This document shows, in pieces, positions 1 through 6,210 of a DNA stretch of 14,287 bases. Each line of letters begins with the position of its first letter. The first letter of the stretch is position 1. This DNA is from Anaerolineales bacterium UBA6128 (GTDB taxonomy: Bacteria > Chloroflexota > Anaerolineae > UBA1429), in assembly GCA_002423325.1 (NCBI GenBank), contig DIVQ01000033.1, positions 1 through 14,287 on the forward strand, given 5' to 3'. The notes beneath the pieces are model-generated. The model saw only the letters and a program-made list of their open reading frames with translations, made no database searches and was not told the DNA's origin. The position numbers and the translations under genes were made by a program.

Positions 1-755
1 GCCTCGGTGGCCCCGCGGCGCTCCAGTTCCTCGAACTCGTGCGCCATGGGGTTGCGCAGGCAGCGCACCGGGTGGCCGATGGAGGCGCCCGTCACCATCG
101 TGCCGCGCTCGTTGGCCTGCACGATGGCCTGCTTATAGTTGCCGTGCGCAATACACTCGGTGGTACAGATAAAGCGCGTGCCCATCTGCACGCCGCTGGC
201 GCCGAGCGCCAGAGACGCGGCCAGGCCGCGCCCCTCGGCGATGCCACCTGCCGCGATCACGGGCACCTGCACCGCATCGACCACCTGCGGCACCAGCGCG
301 AACGTGGAGACCTCGCCGATGTGCCCGCCAGACTCCATCCCCTCCGCGATGATGGCATCGGCGCCGGCGCGCTCCAGCCGGCGAGCCAGCGCCGCCGAGG
401 CGACCACCGGGATCACCAGCGTGCCCGCCTCCTTGAGCGCGGGCATATACGGCGCCGGGTTGCCGGCGCCTGTGGTGATCACCGGCACCCGCTCCTCGAT
501 GCAGAGCGCCACGACCTCGGGCACGCAGGGGCTGAAGAGCGGCACATTGACGCCGTAGGGCCGCGTGGTGTGCGCTTTGATCTGCGCCACTTGCTGGCGC
601 ACATACTCGACCGGGGCAGCGCCCGCCCCCAGGATCCCCAGCCCGCCGCCCTCCGAGACCGCCACAACCAATTCCCAGGTGGCCACCCAGGCCATGCCCC
701 CCTGCAGGATGGGGTGCTGAATGTGCAAGAGATCTGTGAGTCGCGTTGAAAGCAT
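1..755 (-). CDS. fabK: FabK-type enoyl-ACP reductase II (FMN), 3' end cut by window edge
   Basis: Reading the minus strand from the ATG at 755 gives an open frame of 251 codons that continues past the left edge. FabK reduces trans-2-enoyl-ACP with NAD(P)H through FMN, the last step of each fatty-acid elongation cycle, in the cytosol. Visible motifs are the N-terminal QGGMAWVA (about residues 18-25), TTGAGNP (94-100), AEGMESGGHIG (137-147) with His145 where FabK carries its conserved active-site histidine (His144 in the pneumococcal enzyme), AAGGIA, and GVQMGTRF in the FMN phosphate-binding region. A GGAGGG ribosome binding site lies six bases before the ATG. The gene diverges from fabF, which supports a fatty-acid role over nitronate monooxygenase, a relative with the same TIM-barrel fold. 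The C-terminal part lies outside the window. Confidence 0.88.
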   Translation of the reverse strand, partial: MLSTRLTDLLHIQHPILQGGMAWVATWELVVAVSEGGGLGILGAGAAPVEYVRQQVAQIKAHTTRPYGVNVPLFSPCVPEVVALCIEERVPVITTGAGNPAPYMPALKEAGTLVIPVVASAALARRLERAGADAIIAEGMESGGHIGEVSTFALVPQVVDAVQVPVIAAGGIAEGRGLAASLALGASGVQMGTRFICTTECIAHGNYKQAIVQANERGTMVTGASIGHPVRCLRNPMAHEFEELERRGATE

Positions 756-783
756 CGCTGTCCCTCCGCCGTATTGTCACGGA

Positions 784-808
784 TAACACCCGCAGGCTGG
801 CGGGGTTA
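784..808. promoter_or_regulatory. Imperfect inverted repeat between divergent fabK and fabF (possible operator)
   Basis: TAAC-A-CCCGC, six bases (AGGCTG), then GCGGG-GTTA form a nine-base-pair inverted repeat with one unpaired A. It lies 28 bp from the fabK start on the divergent side. A second GTTA...TAAC pair lies at 879-893. Position and symmetry suggest a transcription-factor site shared by the two divergent fatty-acid genes, but it matches no operator I can name, and a simple RNA hairpin is also possible. Confidence 0.35.
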
Positions 809-878
809 CGGAGCCCGAGTCGCGCAAGCGGACGGCGACAGCTCGCGGCGCGACGCGCAACTCCAAGTTGGCTTGCGT

Positions 879-893
879 GTTACAACCGATAAC
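879..893. promoter_or_regulatory. Short inverted repeat GTTA-N7-TAAC upstream of fabF
   Basis: GTTACAACCGATAAC has GTTA and TAAC as mirrored arms around seven bases and lies 43 bp before the fabF start. The same half-sites occur in the larger inverted repeat at 784-808. I saw no convincing -35/-10 pair in this 181-bp interval, so the fabF promoter cannot be placed. Confidence 0.25.
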
Positions 894-924
894 TAGAGTG
901 CGGAGCCAACGACGTCCCGCCATC

Positions 925-930
925 AGGAGG
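925..930 (+). promoter_or_regulatory. Ribosome binding site that fixes the fabF start
   Basis: AGGAGG, complementary to the 16S rRNA tail, sits six bases before the ATG at 937. It selects this codon over the in-frame upstream start at 868, which lacks such a site. Confidence 0.85.
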
Positions 931-936
931 AGTATC

Positions 937-2178
937 ATGAGCAGACGCGTCGTTGTGACCGGACTTGGCGCCCTCTCGCCGCTTGGGCACACAGCAGCTC
1001 AGACCTGGGCCGCCGTCGCCGCCGGGCAGTGCGGCATCGGCCCCATCACCCGCTTTGATACCACTGGCTATCGCACCACCTTTGCCGGCGAAGTGAAAGG
1101 ACTGGACCCGAGCGCGCACTTTGGCCCCCGCGAGGCGCGTCGACTGGACCCCTGTGTGCAATATGCCATAATCGCGGCGCGCGAGGCCATGGCCGACGCA
1201 GGCCTGGCGCCCAACTCGGACGAGGGTCAGCGCACCGCGGTGGTCATCGGGTCGGGCATCGGGGGCATCAACACGCTCATCGAGCAGTCGGCCGTGCTGG
1301 CCGAACGCGGACCGTCGCGCATCAGCCCCTTCTTTATCCCGATGATCCTGCCCGAGACCGGCGCCAGCATGGTGGCCATTGAGTACGGCCTGCGGGGACC
1401 CAACATGGCGGTCACCTCGGCCTGCGCCACGGGCGCCAACGCCATCGGCGAGGCCGCCGAGATGATCCGCCGAGGCGTGGTGGACGCGGCCGTATGTGGC
1501 GGTTCGGAGGCCCCGATCGTGCCCATCGCGTTCGCCGGCTTTTCGGTCATGCGCGCCATCTCTGAGCGCAACGACGCGCCCGAACGCGCTTCGCGCCCCT
1601 TCGATCGCGATCGCGACGGCTTTGTGATCAGCGAGGGCGCGGCGGTGCTGGTGCTTGAGGCGCTGGAGACGGCCCGGGCGCGTGGCGCCACCATCCATGC
1701 CGAACTGGTGGGCTATGGCAGCACCGACGACGCGCACCACATCACCGCGCCCCTCGAGGACGGCGCCGGCGCCGTTGCCTGCATGCGTCAGGCGCTGGCC
1801 TGGGGCGGCCTGCAGCCGCAAGAGATCGACGCCATCAACGCACACGGCACCAGCACGCCGCTCAACGACGTCACCGAGACGCGCGCCATCCGTGCGCTGT
1901 TCGGTGCCCACGCCGACGGCGTACCCGTCAGTGGCACCAAGTCGATGACCGGACACCTGCTGGGCGCCGCTGGCGCCTTGGAGGCCGTGCTCAGCATCCT
2001 GACACTGCGCGATGGACTGCTGCCCCCTACGATCAACCTCGACAACCCCGACCCCGGGTGCGACCTGGACTATGTGCCGCACACCGCGAGGCGCGCCGAG
2101 GTGCGCACCGTGCTCTCGAACTCGTTCGGCTTTGGCGGACACAACGCCTGCCTGATCTTTCGGCGGCTGGACGCATGA
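937..2178 (+). CDS. fabF: Beta-ketoacyl-ACP synthase II (FabF)
   Basis: This 413-residue protein condenses acyl-ACP with malonyl-ACP, the elongation step of type II fatty-acid synthesis. It has the full thiolase-fold KAS II signature: Cys163 in TSACATGA, His303 in NAHGTSTPLND, Lys335 and His340 in GTKSMTGHLLGAAG, and the C-terminal SNSFGFGGHNA glycine-rich motif. Length and all four catalytic positions equal those of E. coli FabF. The start at 937 is preceded by a perfect AGGAGG six bases away. An in-frame extension to 868 would add residues that FabF proteins lack. The stop overlaps the fabH start (ATGA), so the two are translated from one mRNA. fabK diverges upstream. Confidence 0.96.
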   Translation: MSRRVVVTGLGALSPLGHTAAQTWAAVAAGQCGIGPITRFDTTGYRTTFAGEVKGLDPSAHFGPREARRLDPCVQYAIIAAREAMADAGLAPNSDEGQRTAVVIGSGIGGINTLIEQSAVLAERGPSRISPFFIPMILPETGASMVAIEYGLRGPNMAVTSACATGANAIGEAAEMIRRGVVDAAVCGGSEAPIVPIAFAGFSVMRAISERNDAPERASRPFDRDRDGFVISEGAAVLVLEALETARARGATIHAELVGYGSTDDAHHITAPLEDGAGAVACMRQALAWGGLQPQEIDAINAHGTSTPLNDVTETRAIRALFGAHADGVPVSGTKSMTGHLLGAAGALEAVLSILTLRDGLLPPTINLDNPDPGCDLDYVPHTARRAEVRTVLSNSFGFGGHNACLIFRRLDA

Positions 2179-3209
2179 GCGCCAACGCTCGCCGAGCCGA
2201 GATCGTCGGCTGGGGCATGTGCGCCCCCACTCAGACGCTCACCAATCTCGACCTGGCCCAGCGTGTCGATACCACCGATGAGTGGATCCGCACCCGCACC
2301 GGCATCGAGCGGCGCCACATCGCAGGGCCGCACGAGTCGACCGCGCAACTGGCTATCGAGGCTGCCCGCCGCGCCCTGAACGTGGCGGATGCTGACCCGC
2401 GCGATATCGACCTGATCATCGTGGGCACCGTGACGCCCGACTACCCGCTGCCCTCCACTGCCTGTCTGGTGCAGGACGCGCTGGGCGCCCCGCACGCGGG
2501 CGCGTTCGACCTGAACGCCGGCTGCTCGGGATTCGTGTATGCGCTGGCGCTGGGGCAGCAGTCCATCGCCGCGGGCGCCAGCCGCCTGGTGCTCGTGATC
2601 GGGGCCGATACGCTCTCGCGCATCACAAACTGGGAGGACCGCGGCACCTGTGTTCTGTTTGGCGATGGCGCCGGGGCCGTGTTGTTGCGCGCCGGACCGG
2701 GGCCGGGCGGCGTGCTCGCCACGCTGCTGGGGTCCGACGGGGCGGGCGCGCGTCTGCTGATCGTACCCGCAGGGGGGTCCGCGCTGCCCGCCAGCCCGCA
2801 GACCGTAGCCGAGGGGCAACACTATATCCAGATGAACGGACAGGCGGTCTTTCGCTTTGCGGCCCAGGTGCTGCCGCAGGCAGTTCGGCAGGTGGCAGAC
2901 AAAGCCGGGTTGGCGCTGGAGGACATCGCCCTGGTGGTGCCGCACCAGGCCAACATGCGCATTCTGGAGGCGGCTGCCAAGCGGCTGAAACTGCCGCTGG
3001 AGCGCTTTGCCATCAACCTGCAAGAGTACGGAAACACCTCGGCGGCTTCGATCCCCATGGCGCTGTGCGAAGCCATCGAGGCCGGACGCGTTCTGCCGGG
3101 GCAACATATTGTGCTGGTGGGGTTCGGCGCGGGGCTGACCTGGGCCGCGGCAGTGCTGCGCTGGAGCGCCCCTTCTGAGGCGGCCTCGCCCGCCTGGCGC
3201 GCCGGGTGA
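2175..3209 (+). CDS. fabH: Beta-ketoacyl-ACP synthase III (FabH)
   Basis: This 344-residue protein is the initiating condensing enzyme, joining acyl-CoA (acetyl-CoA or a branched starter) to malonyl-ACP. The Cys-His-Asn triad is visible: Cys117 in LNAGCSGFVYAL, His257 in VVPHQANMRIL and Asn287 in YGNTSAASIPMA. N-terminal DTTDEWIRTRTGIERRHIA and the C-terminal GFGAGLTWAAAVLRW are classical FabH segments. About 17 extra residues follow the usual end. The ATG shares three bases with the last codon and stop of fabF (ATGA), indicating translational coupling; only a weak GGCGG precedes it. A longer reading from 2058 would overlap fabF by 120 bp and adds no family sequence, so it is not used. Starter specificity cannot be read from the sequence alone. 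Confidence 0.95.
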   Translation: MSANARRAEIVGWGMCAPTQTLTNLDLAQRVDTTDEWIRTRTGIERRHIAGPHESTAQLAIEAARRALNVADADPRDIDLIIVGTVTPDYPLPSTACLVQDALGAPHAGAFDLNAGCSGFVYALALGQQSIAAGASRLVLVIGADTLSRITNWEDRGTCVLFGDGAGAVLLRAGPGPGGVLATLLGSDGAGARLLIVPAGGSALPASPQTVAEGQHYIQMNGQAVFRFAAQVLPQAVRQVADKAGLALEDIALVVPHQANMRILEAAAKRLKLPLERFAINLQEYGNTSAASIPMALCEAIEAGRVLPGQHIVLVGFGAGLTWAAAVLRWSAPSEAASPAWRAG

Positions 3210-3308
3210 CGCTGGTTGCTGTACCGTGGGACGGCGTGGCGCGGGCGCTGGCTGAGGCTGCGTCAGGGGGCGGTGGTGACGGCCATCCGCGTGGTGCAGA
3301 GGCAGAGG

Positions 3309-3360
3309 CGCTGAGGCGACGCCCGAACCCAGCGGCCGCCAGGACCTTCAGTCCTCAGCG
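3309..3360. other. Inverted repeat in the fabH/plsC convergent intergenic region
   Basis: CGCTGAGG (3309-3316) and CCTCAGCG (3353-3360) are exact reverse complements, 36 bases apart. Inside lie the palindrome GCGGCCGC (3332-3339) and the small hairpin AGGAC-CTTCA-GTCCT (3341-3355), which competes with the outer pairing. The position between convergent genes suggests a transcription end, but no T-tract follows on either strand. Nothing else was recognised in the 188 bp from 3210 to 3397. Confidence 0.3.
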
Positions 3361-3397
3361 ACACGAGGCATCGATTCGGACGAGCGCCGAGCCCGTG

Positions 3398-4135
3398 CTA
3401 GCCCTCGGTTGCGGTCGCCCAGGGATAGGAGTAGCTGGCCCTCGCGGCGGCCCGCACCTCGGGATCGTCGGAATACCAGCCGCGGCGCTCGGGCGGCAGC
3501 AGGGCCGCAATGCGCTCCATGATCACATCGCCCAGCGCGTCCACCTGCTTGCGATGCTCGGGGCCATGGCCCTCAGCCGTGAGCGGTCCAAACGGTTCGC
3601 CGACGCGCAACGTGACGTGCGCTCGCCAACCCCTGCGTAGTGCGCGAAACAGCTCGGGCAGCCCGTCGATGCCAAGGGGAAGGATAGGGGCACCGCTTCG
3701 CACCGCCAGGTAGGCCGTCCCGGGCCGCGCCGGGCGCAGCTCCTGCGACCAACTGCCTCCTTCGGGCATGATGCCGAGCACGCCTCCCTGTGACAGCACC
3801 TTCTCCGCCGCGCGTAGCGCCCCACGCGCGCCCGTCCCGCGGAATAGCGGCATATAGCCCCACACGCGTGGGATGAAGGTCACGATACGCGGCGCATTGG
3901 GCATCCGGAACCCGCCGACAAACTCGAGTCGCCAAGGCATAAAGCCCACCAGCAGAGCGGGGTCCATATACGAAAAGTGGTTGGCCACCACCAGCAACGG
4001 ACCCTCGCGCGGAATGTTCTCCCGGCCGACGATCTCGATATCGGCAAGCGCGTGAAAAGCCAGGTTGCTCATGCGGTGTAACAGGCCGCGGATGAACCGA
4101 CGCCTCGGATAGCGCAGGGTTTGTATGGCCGTCAT
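3398..4135 (-). CDS. plsC: PlsC-like 1-acylglycerol-3-phosphate acyltransferase
   Basis: This 245-residue protein belongs to the PlsC/LPLAT family, whose members transfer an acyl chain to lysophosphatidate or a related acceptor at the membrane. Motif I is NHFSYMD with His53 and Asp58 (H-x4-D), the catalytic pair. Motif II is represented by PLFRG around Arg99. Motif III reads PEGGSWS (124-130) instead of the usual PEGTRS. Motif IV is APILPLGIDG (149-158). An AGGAG seven bases before the ATG overlaps the stop of the upstream transporter gene, so the two are co-transcribed and probably coupled. Its place opposite fabFH supports phospholipid synthesis. The altered motif III leaves the acceptor uncertain, and another lysolipid acyltransferase is possible. 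Confidence 0.85.
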   Translation of the reverse strand: MTAIQTLRYPRRRFIRGLLHRMSNLAFHALADIEIVGRENIPREGPLLVVANHFSYMDPALLVGFMPWRLEFVGGFRMPNAPRIVTFIPRVWGYMPLFRGTGARGALRAAEKVLSQGGVLGIMPEGGSWSQELRPARPGTAYLAVRSGAPILPLGIDGLPELFRALRRGWRAHVTLRVGEPFGPLTAEGHGPEHRKQVDALGDVIMERIAALLPPERRGWYSDDPEVRAAARASYSYPWATATEG

Positions 4136-4146
4136 GGTGCGACTCC

Positions 4147-5520
4147 TCAGCCCTTGACCGGGTCTGCAGCGGTCAAAGCCGCCGCCCTGCCTTCCGTCTC
4201 ATTCACACGCAACAGCAGCAGCAGGCCAACCACCAGGAACACCGCGATCGACAGGATAGCGACGCGTTGCCCGGCCTGCTCGGCGGCCAGCACTTCGCGA
4301 CCCGCGGCCAGATAGGCGCGCGCCGCCCGCGAAGCCACAAATCCGTACACCGTGGGACCGATGAACGACGAGGTGCGCCCCGCCACCGAGAAAAAGCCAA
4401 AGAACTCGGCGCCACGCCCGGCCGGGCTGAAGGTGGCCACCAATGTGCGGCTGACCGACTGCACGCCCGTGAGCGCAAAGCCCGCCAGCGCCGCAATCAC
4501 GAAAAAGCCGGCCAGCGACTGGATAAAGTACAGCCCCAGGACACAGCCCAGCATCATCACCACCGAGATCAGCAGCGTGCGCTTGCTGCCCACGCGGTGC
4601 GCCAGCATGCCGAACAGGTAGGCTCCCGCCACGCTGGTGGCCTGCAGGATCACCATCAGGATGATCAGCTGCGTCTGGCTAACCCCGAACAGCACGGCGC
4701 CCATGATGGCCGCAAAGTCCAGCGCCATGATGATCCCGTCGTTATAGACCAGGAATGCCATCATGAACTTCCAGAGCTCGCGGTAGTGGCGTGTGGCCCG
4801 CATCGTCTGCCAGAGCCGCCTGAAGCCCACGGTGAAATAGTTCTCGCCCGCAGGCAGGGTCTGCGCCACAGCGCGCTCGCGCAGACGCAGAAAGAGCGGC
4901 ACTGTCGACAGGGCGAAAAAGAGCGCGGTGATGGGGAAGGTCAGCCGCACCGTCAGGGGACCCTTGAGGAACATGATCATCGGCAGAATGATGATCAGGC
5001 AGACGATGCCGCCCGCCGAGCCGATGGCCCAGCCCTTGCCCGAGATCCCGGCCAGATCGTCCGGCTCGCCCAGTTCGGGCAGCAGACCGTCGTAGAACAC
5101 CTGCGCGCCGCGGTAGCCGATCTCGGCCAGCACGAAAAAGAGCATCCCGATAAAGATGGTGCCCTTCTGTGTGAAAAAGAGCAGTGCGGTGAAAAGGCAA
5201 GACATCGCAGTGGCGGCAAACAAAAAGCGCTTTTTGCTGGCGCTGAAATCGGCGATCGCACCCAGGATGGGTGAACTGATCGCCACCACGAGCATGGCGA
5301 TGCCGATCGACAGGCCCCAGAGCCAGGAGCCGCGCTCGCCGCCCACCACCTGATCCTTAAAGTAGGTGGCGTATACAGCAAGCAGGATCACGGCGGCATA
5401 GGCCGAGTTGCCGAAATCGTACAGGTACCAGGCGTGACGTTCGCGGGGCGTGGCTTTCTCGTGCAGAGGAACGCTTGCGGAACCGGGGGCGGCGGGGACG
5501 GCCTGCGCTGGCGCTGTCAT
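4147..5520 (-). CDS. UMF1-family MFS transporter (Atg22-like)
   Basis: This 457-residue integral membrane protein has roughly twelve hydrophobic segments. The N-terminal WYLYDFGNSAY (31-41) is the hallmark of the UMF1 family of the major facilitator superfamily, related to the yeast vacuolar amino-acid effluxer Atg22. The first cytoplasmic loop holds a motif A variant, GAIADFSASKKR (87-98). The first 25 residues are polar and Pro/Ala-rich. Later segments include LVYNDGIIMALDFAAIMG and a C-terminal-half GVQSVSRTLVATFSPAGRGAEFFGFF, also typical of UMF1. AAGGAAG precedes the ATG by about five bases. It ends 11 bp before plsC. Substrates of bacterial UMF1 proteins are unknown; a lipid-linked role is only suggested by the neighbours. 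Confidence 0.85.
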   Translation of the reverse strand: MTAPAQAVPAAPGSASVPLHEKATPRERHAWYLYDFGNSAYAAVILLAVYATYFKDQVVGGERGSWLWGLSIGIAMLVVAISSPILGAIADFSASKKRFLFAATAMSCLFTALLFFTQKGTIFIGMLFFVLAEIGYRGAQVFYDGLLPELGEPDDLAGISGKGWAIGSAGGIVCLIIILPMIMFLKGPLTVRLTFPITALFFALSTVPLFLRLRERAVAQTLPAGENYFTVGFRRLWQTMRATRHYRELWKFMMAFLVYNDGIIMALDFAAIMGAVLFGVSQTQLIILMVILQATSVAGAYLFGMLAHRVGSKRTLLISVVMMLGCVLGLYFIQSLAGFFVIAALAGFALTGVQSVSRTLVATFSPAGRGAEFFGFFSVAGRTSSFIGPTVYGFVASRAARAYLAAGREVLAAEQAGQRVAILSIAVFLVVGLLLLLRVNETEGRAAALTAADPVKG

Positions 5521-5603
5521 ATCACTTCCTTTGCTGTAGAGTTAGCGACTCCAATGGCGCGACACGGCTCAAACTTTACCCGATTACGGGAACGATGCAA
5601 ATC

Positions 5604-5615
5604 GCGGCGCGCCGC
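5604..5615 (-). terminator. Possible weak terminator after the MaoC gene
   Basis: The 12-base perfect palindrome GCGGCGCGCCGC lies one base past the maoC-like stop on the minus strand and is followed by GATTTGC. A GC stem followed by a short T-run resembles a minimal intrinsic terminator, but the stem is only about four pairs plus loop and the T-run is three bases, so termination would be weak. The rest of the 5521-5616 gap has a CCCG-ATTA-CGGG repeat (5579-5590) and no clear promoter. Confidence 0.3.
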
Positions 5616-5616
5616 T

Positions 5617-6081
5617 TCAGGCGGCCGGACGCATCTCGATCAGCAGGGTCCATTCGCCTTCCTGGACGGTCTCGGCGCGCTGGTTGACCACCCGCACCTT
5701 GAGCGTGACCACGCCACCGCCCATGCTGGGCACGGCGCGCAGGCGCGCCACCTCGGCCTGGAACGCGATGGTATCGCCCGCAAAGATCGGCGCCTTGAAT
5801 TTGTACTCCAGGCCCAGAAACGCGCGCACGGTGCCCTCGATCAGCCCGGCGCGCACTGCCAGCCCCGAGGCAATGGAGAGCCCCAGCAGGCCGTGCGCGA
5901 TCCGCTGGCCGTAGGGCGTGGTGGCCGCGTACTCTGCATCGGTGTGGATGGCATTCCAGTCGCCCGAGAGTGCGGCAAAGGCCACGATATCCGCCTCCGT
6001 CACCGTGCGTGCGGGGCTGGACAGCGTCTGCCCGAGCCTAAAGTCTTCGAAATAGCGCCCACTCGAATTGGGTGCGGACAT
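5617..6081 (-). CDS. MaoC-like (R)-specific enoyl hydratase/dehydratase
   Basis: This 154-residue protein has the single hot-dog fold of MaoC/PhaJ-type hydratases, which interconvert trans-2-enoyl and (R)-3-hydroxyacyl thioesters. The hydratase-2 motif is present as FAALSGDWNAIHTDAEYA, with catalytic Asp41 and His46, followed by YGQRIAHGLLGLSIASGL. A C-terminal VTLKVRVVNQRAETVQEGEWTLLI strand pair completes the fold. AGGAGC lies five bases before the ATG. It faces the restriction-modification gene divergently, and its downstream neighbours are the UMF1/plsC pair. It could act in fatty-acid synthesis (FabZ-like step), in PHA precursor supply or in a catabolic route. The sequence shows the reaction type, not the pathway. 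Confidence 0.88.
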   Translation of the reverse strand: MSAPNSSGRYFEDFRLGQTLSSPARTVTEADIVAFAALSGDWNAIHTDAEYAATTPYGQRIAHGLLGLSIASGLAVRAGLIEGTVRAFLGLEYKFKAPIFAGDTIAFQAEVARLRAVPSMGGGVVTLKVRVVNQRAETVQEGEWTLLIEMRPAA

Positions 6082-6142
6082 ACGTTGCTCCTGAGACGAT
6101 GGTTTCTGCTGCTACAACACCGGTCGAGGCACGCCGATGCGC

Positions 6143-6171
6143 TTGACTGACATGGAAGCGCAACCCATAAT
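6143..6171 (+). promoter_or_regulatory. Sigma70-type promoter for the restriction-modification gene
   Basis: TTGACT (6143-6148) and CATAAT (6166-6171) match the -35 and -10 consensus at five of six bases each, with an exact 17-bp spacer. Transcription would start near 6178, giving a leader of about 33 bases to the ATG at 6211. This makes the alternative GTG start at 6190 unlikely, since it would leave about 12 bases and no ribosome binding site. Confidence 0.65.
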
Positions 6172-6210
6172 GCAGTCACCGGGCCGCTGGTGTGGCTGAT
6201 AGGATGGAAA

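Noticed and set aside
1..755. Nitronate monooxygenase as the identity of the left-edge gene
   Set aside because: Same fold, but the QGGMAWVA, TTGAGNP and EGMESGGHIG blocks and the fabF neighbour fit FabK better. The possibility is not fully excluded.
880..2142. Long open frame antisense to fabF (420 codons)
   Set aside because: The sense strand encodes a FabF with every catalytic residue in the canonical position. The antisense product is low-complexity, rich in Arg, Gly, Ala and His, a typical shadow in GC-rich DNA.
2070..3107. Long open frame antisense to fabH
   Set aside because: Same reasoning: FabH is complete on the plus strand, and the antisense translation has no recognisable domain.
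3206..3640. Open frame starting at a GTG overlapping the fabH stop
   Set aside because: No family features, no ribosome binding site, Gly/Ala/Arg-rich composition, and it runs over 240 bases antisense into plsC.
4267..5274. 335-codon frame antisense to the UMF1 transporter
   Set aside because: The translation is dominated by His, Gln, Arg and Asp, the usual mirror of hydrophobic transporter codons; no domain seen.
5579..5590. CCCG-ATTA-CGGG palindrome in the UMF1 upstream region
   Set aside because: Only four-base arms, expected often by chance in this GC-rich DNA; no other copies seen.
6190..6210. GTG at 6190 as the start of the restriction-modification enzyme
   Set aside because: No ribosome binding site, and it would leave a very short leader after the predicted promoter. 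The ATG at 6211 has AGGA at the right distance and begins the family-like N-terminus.
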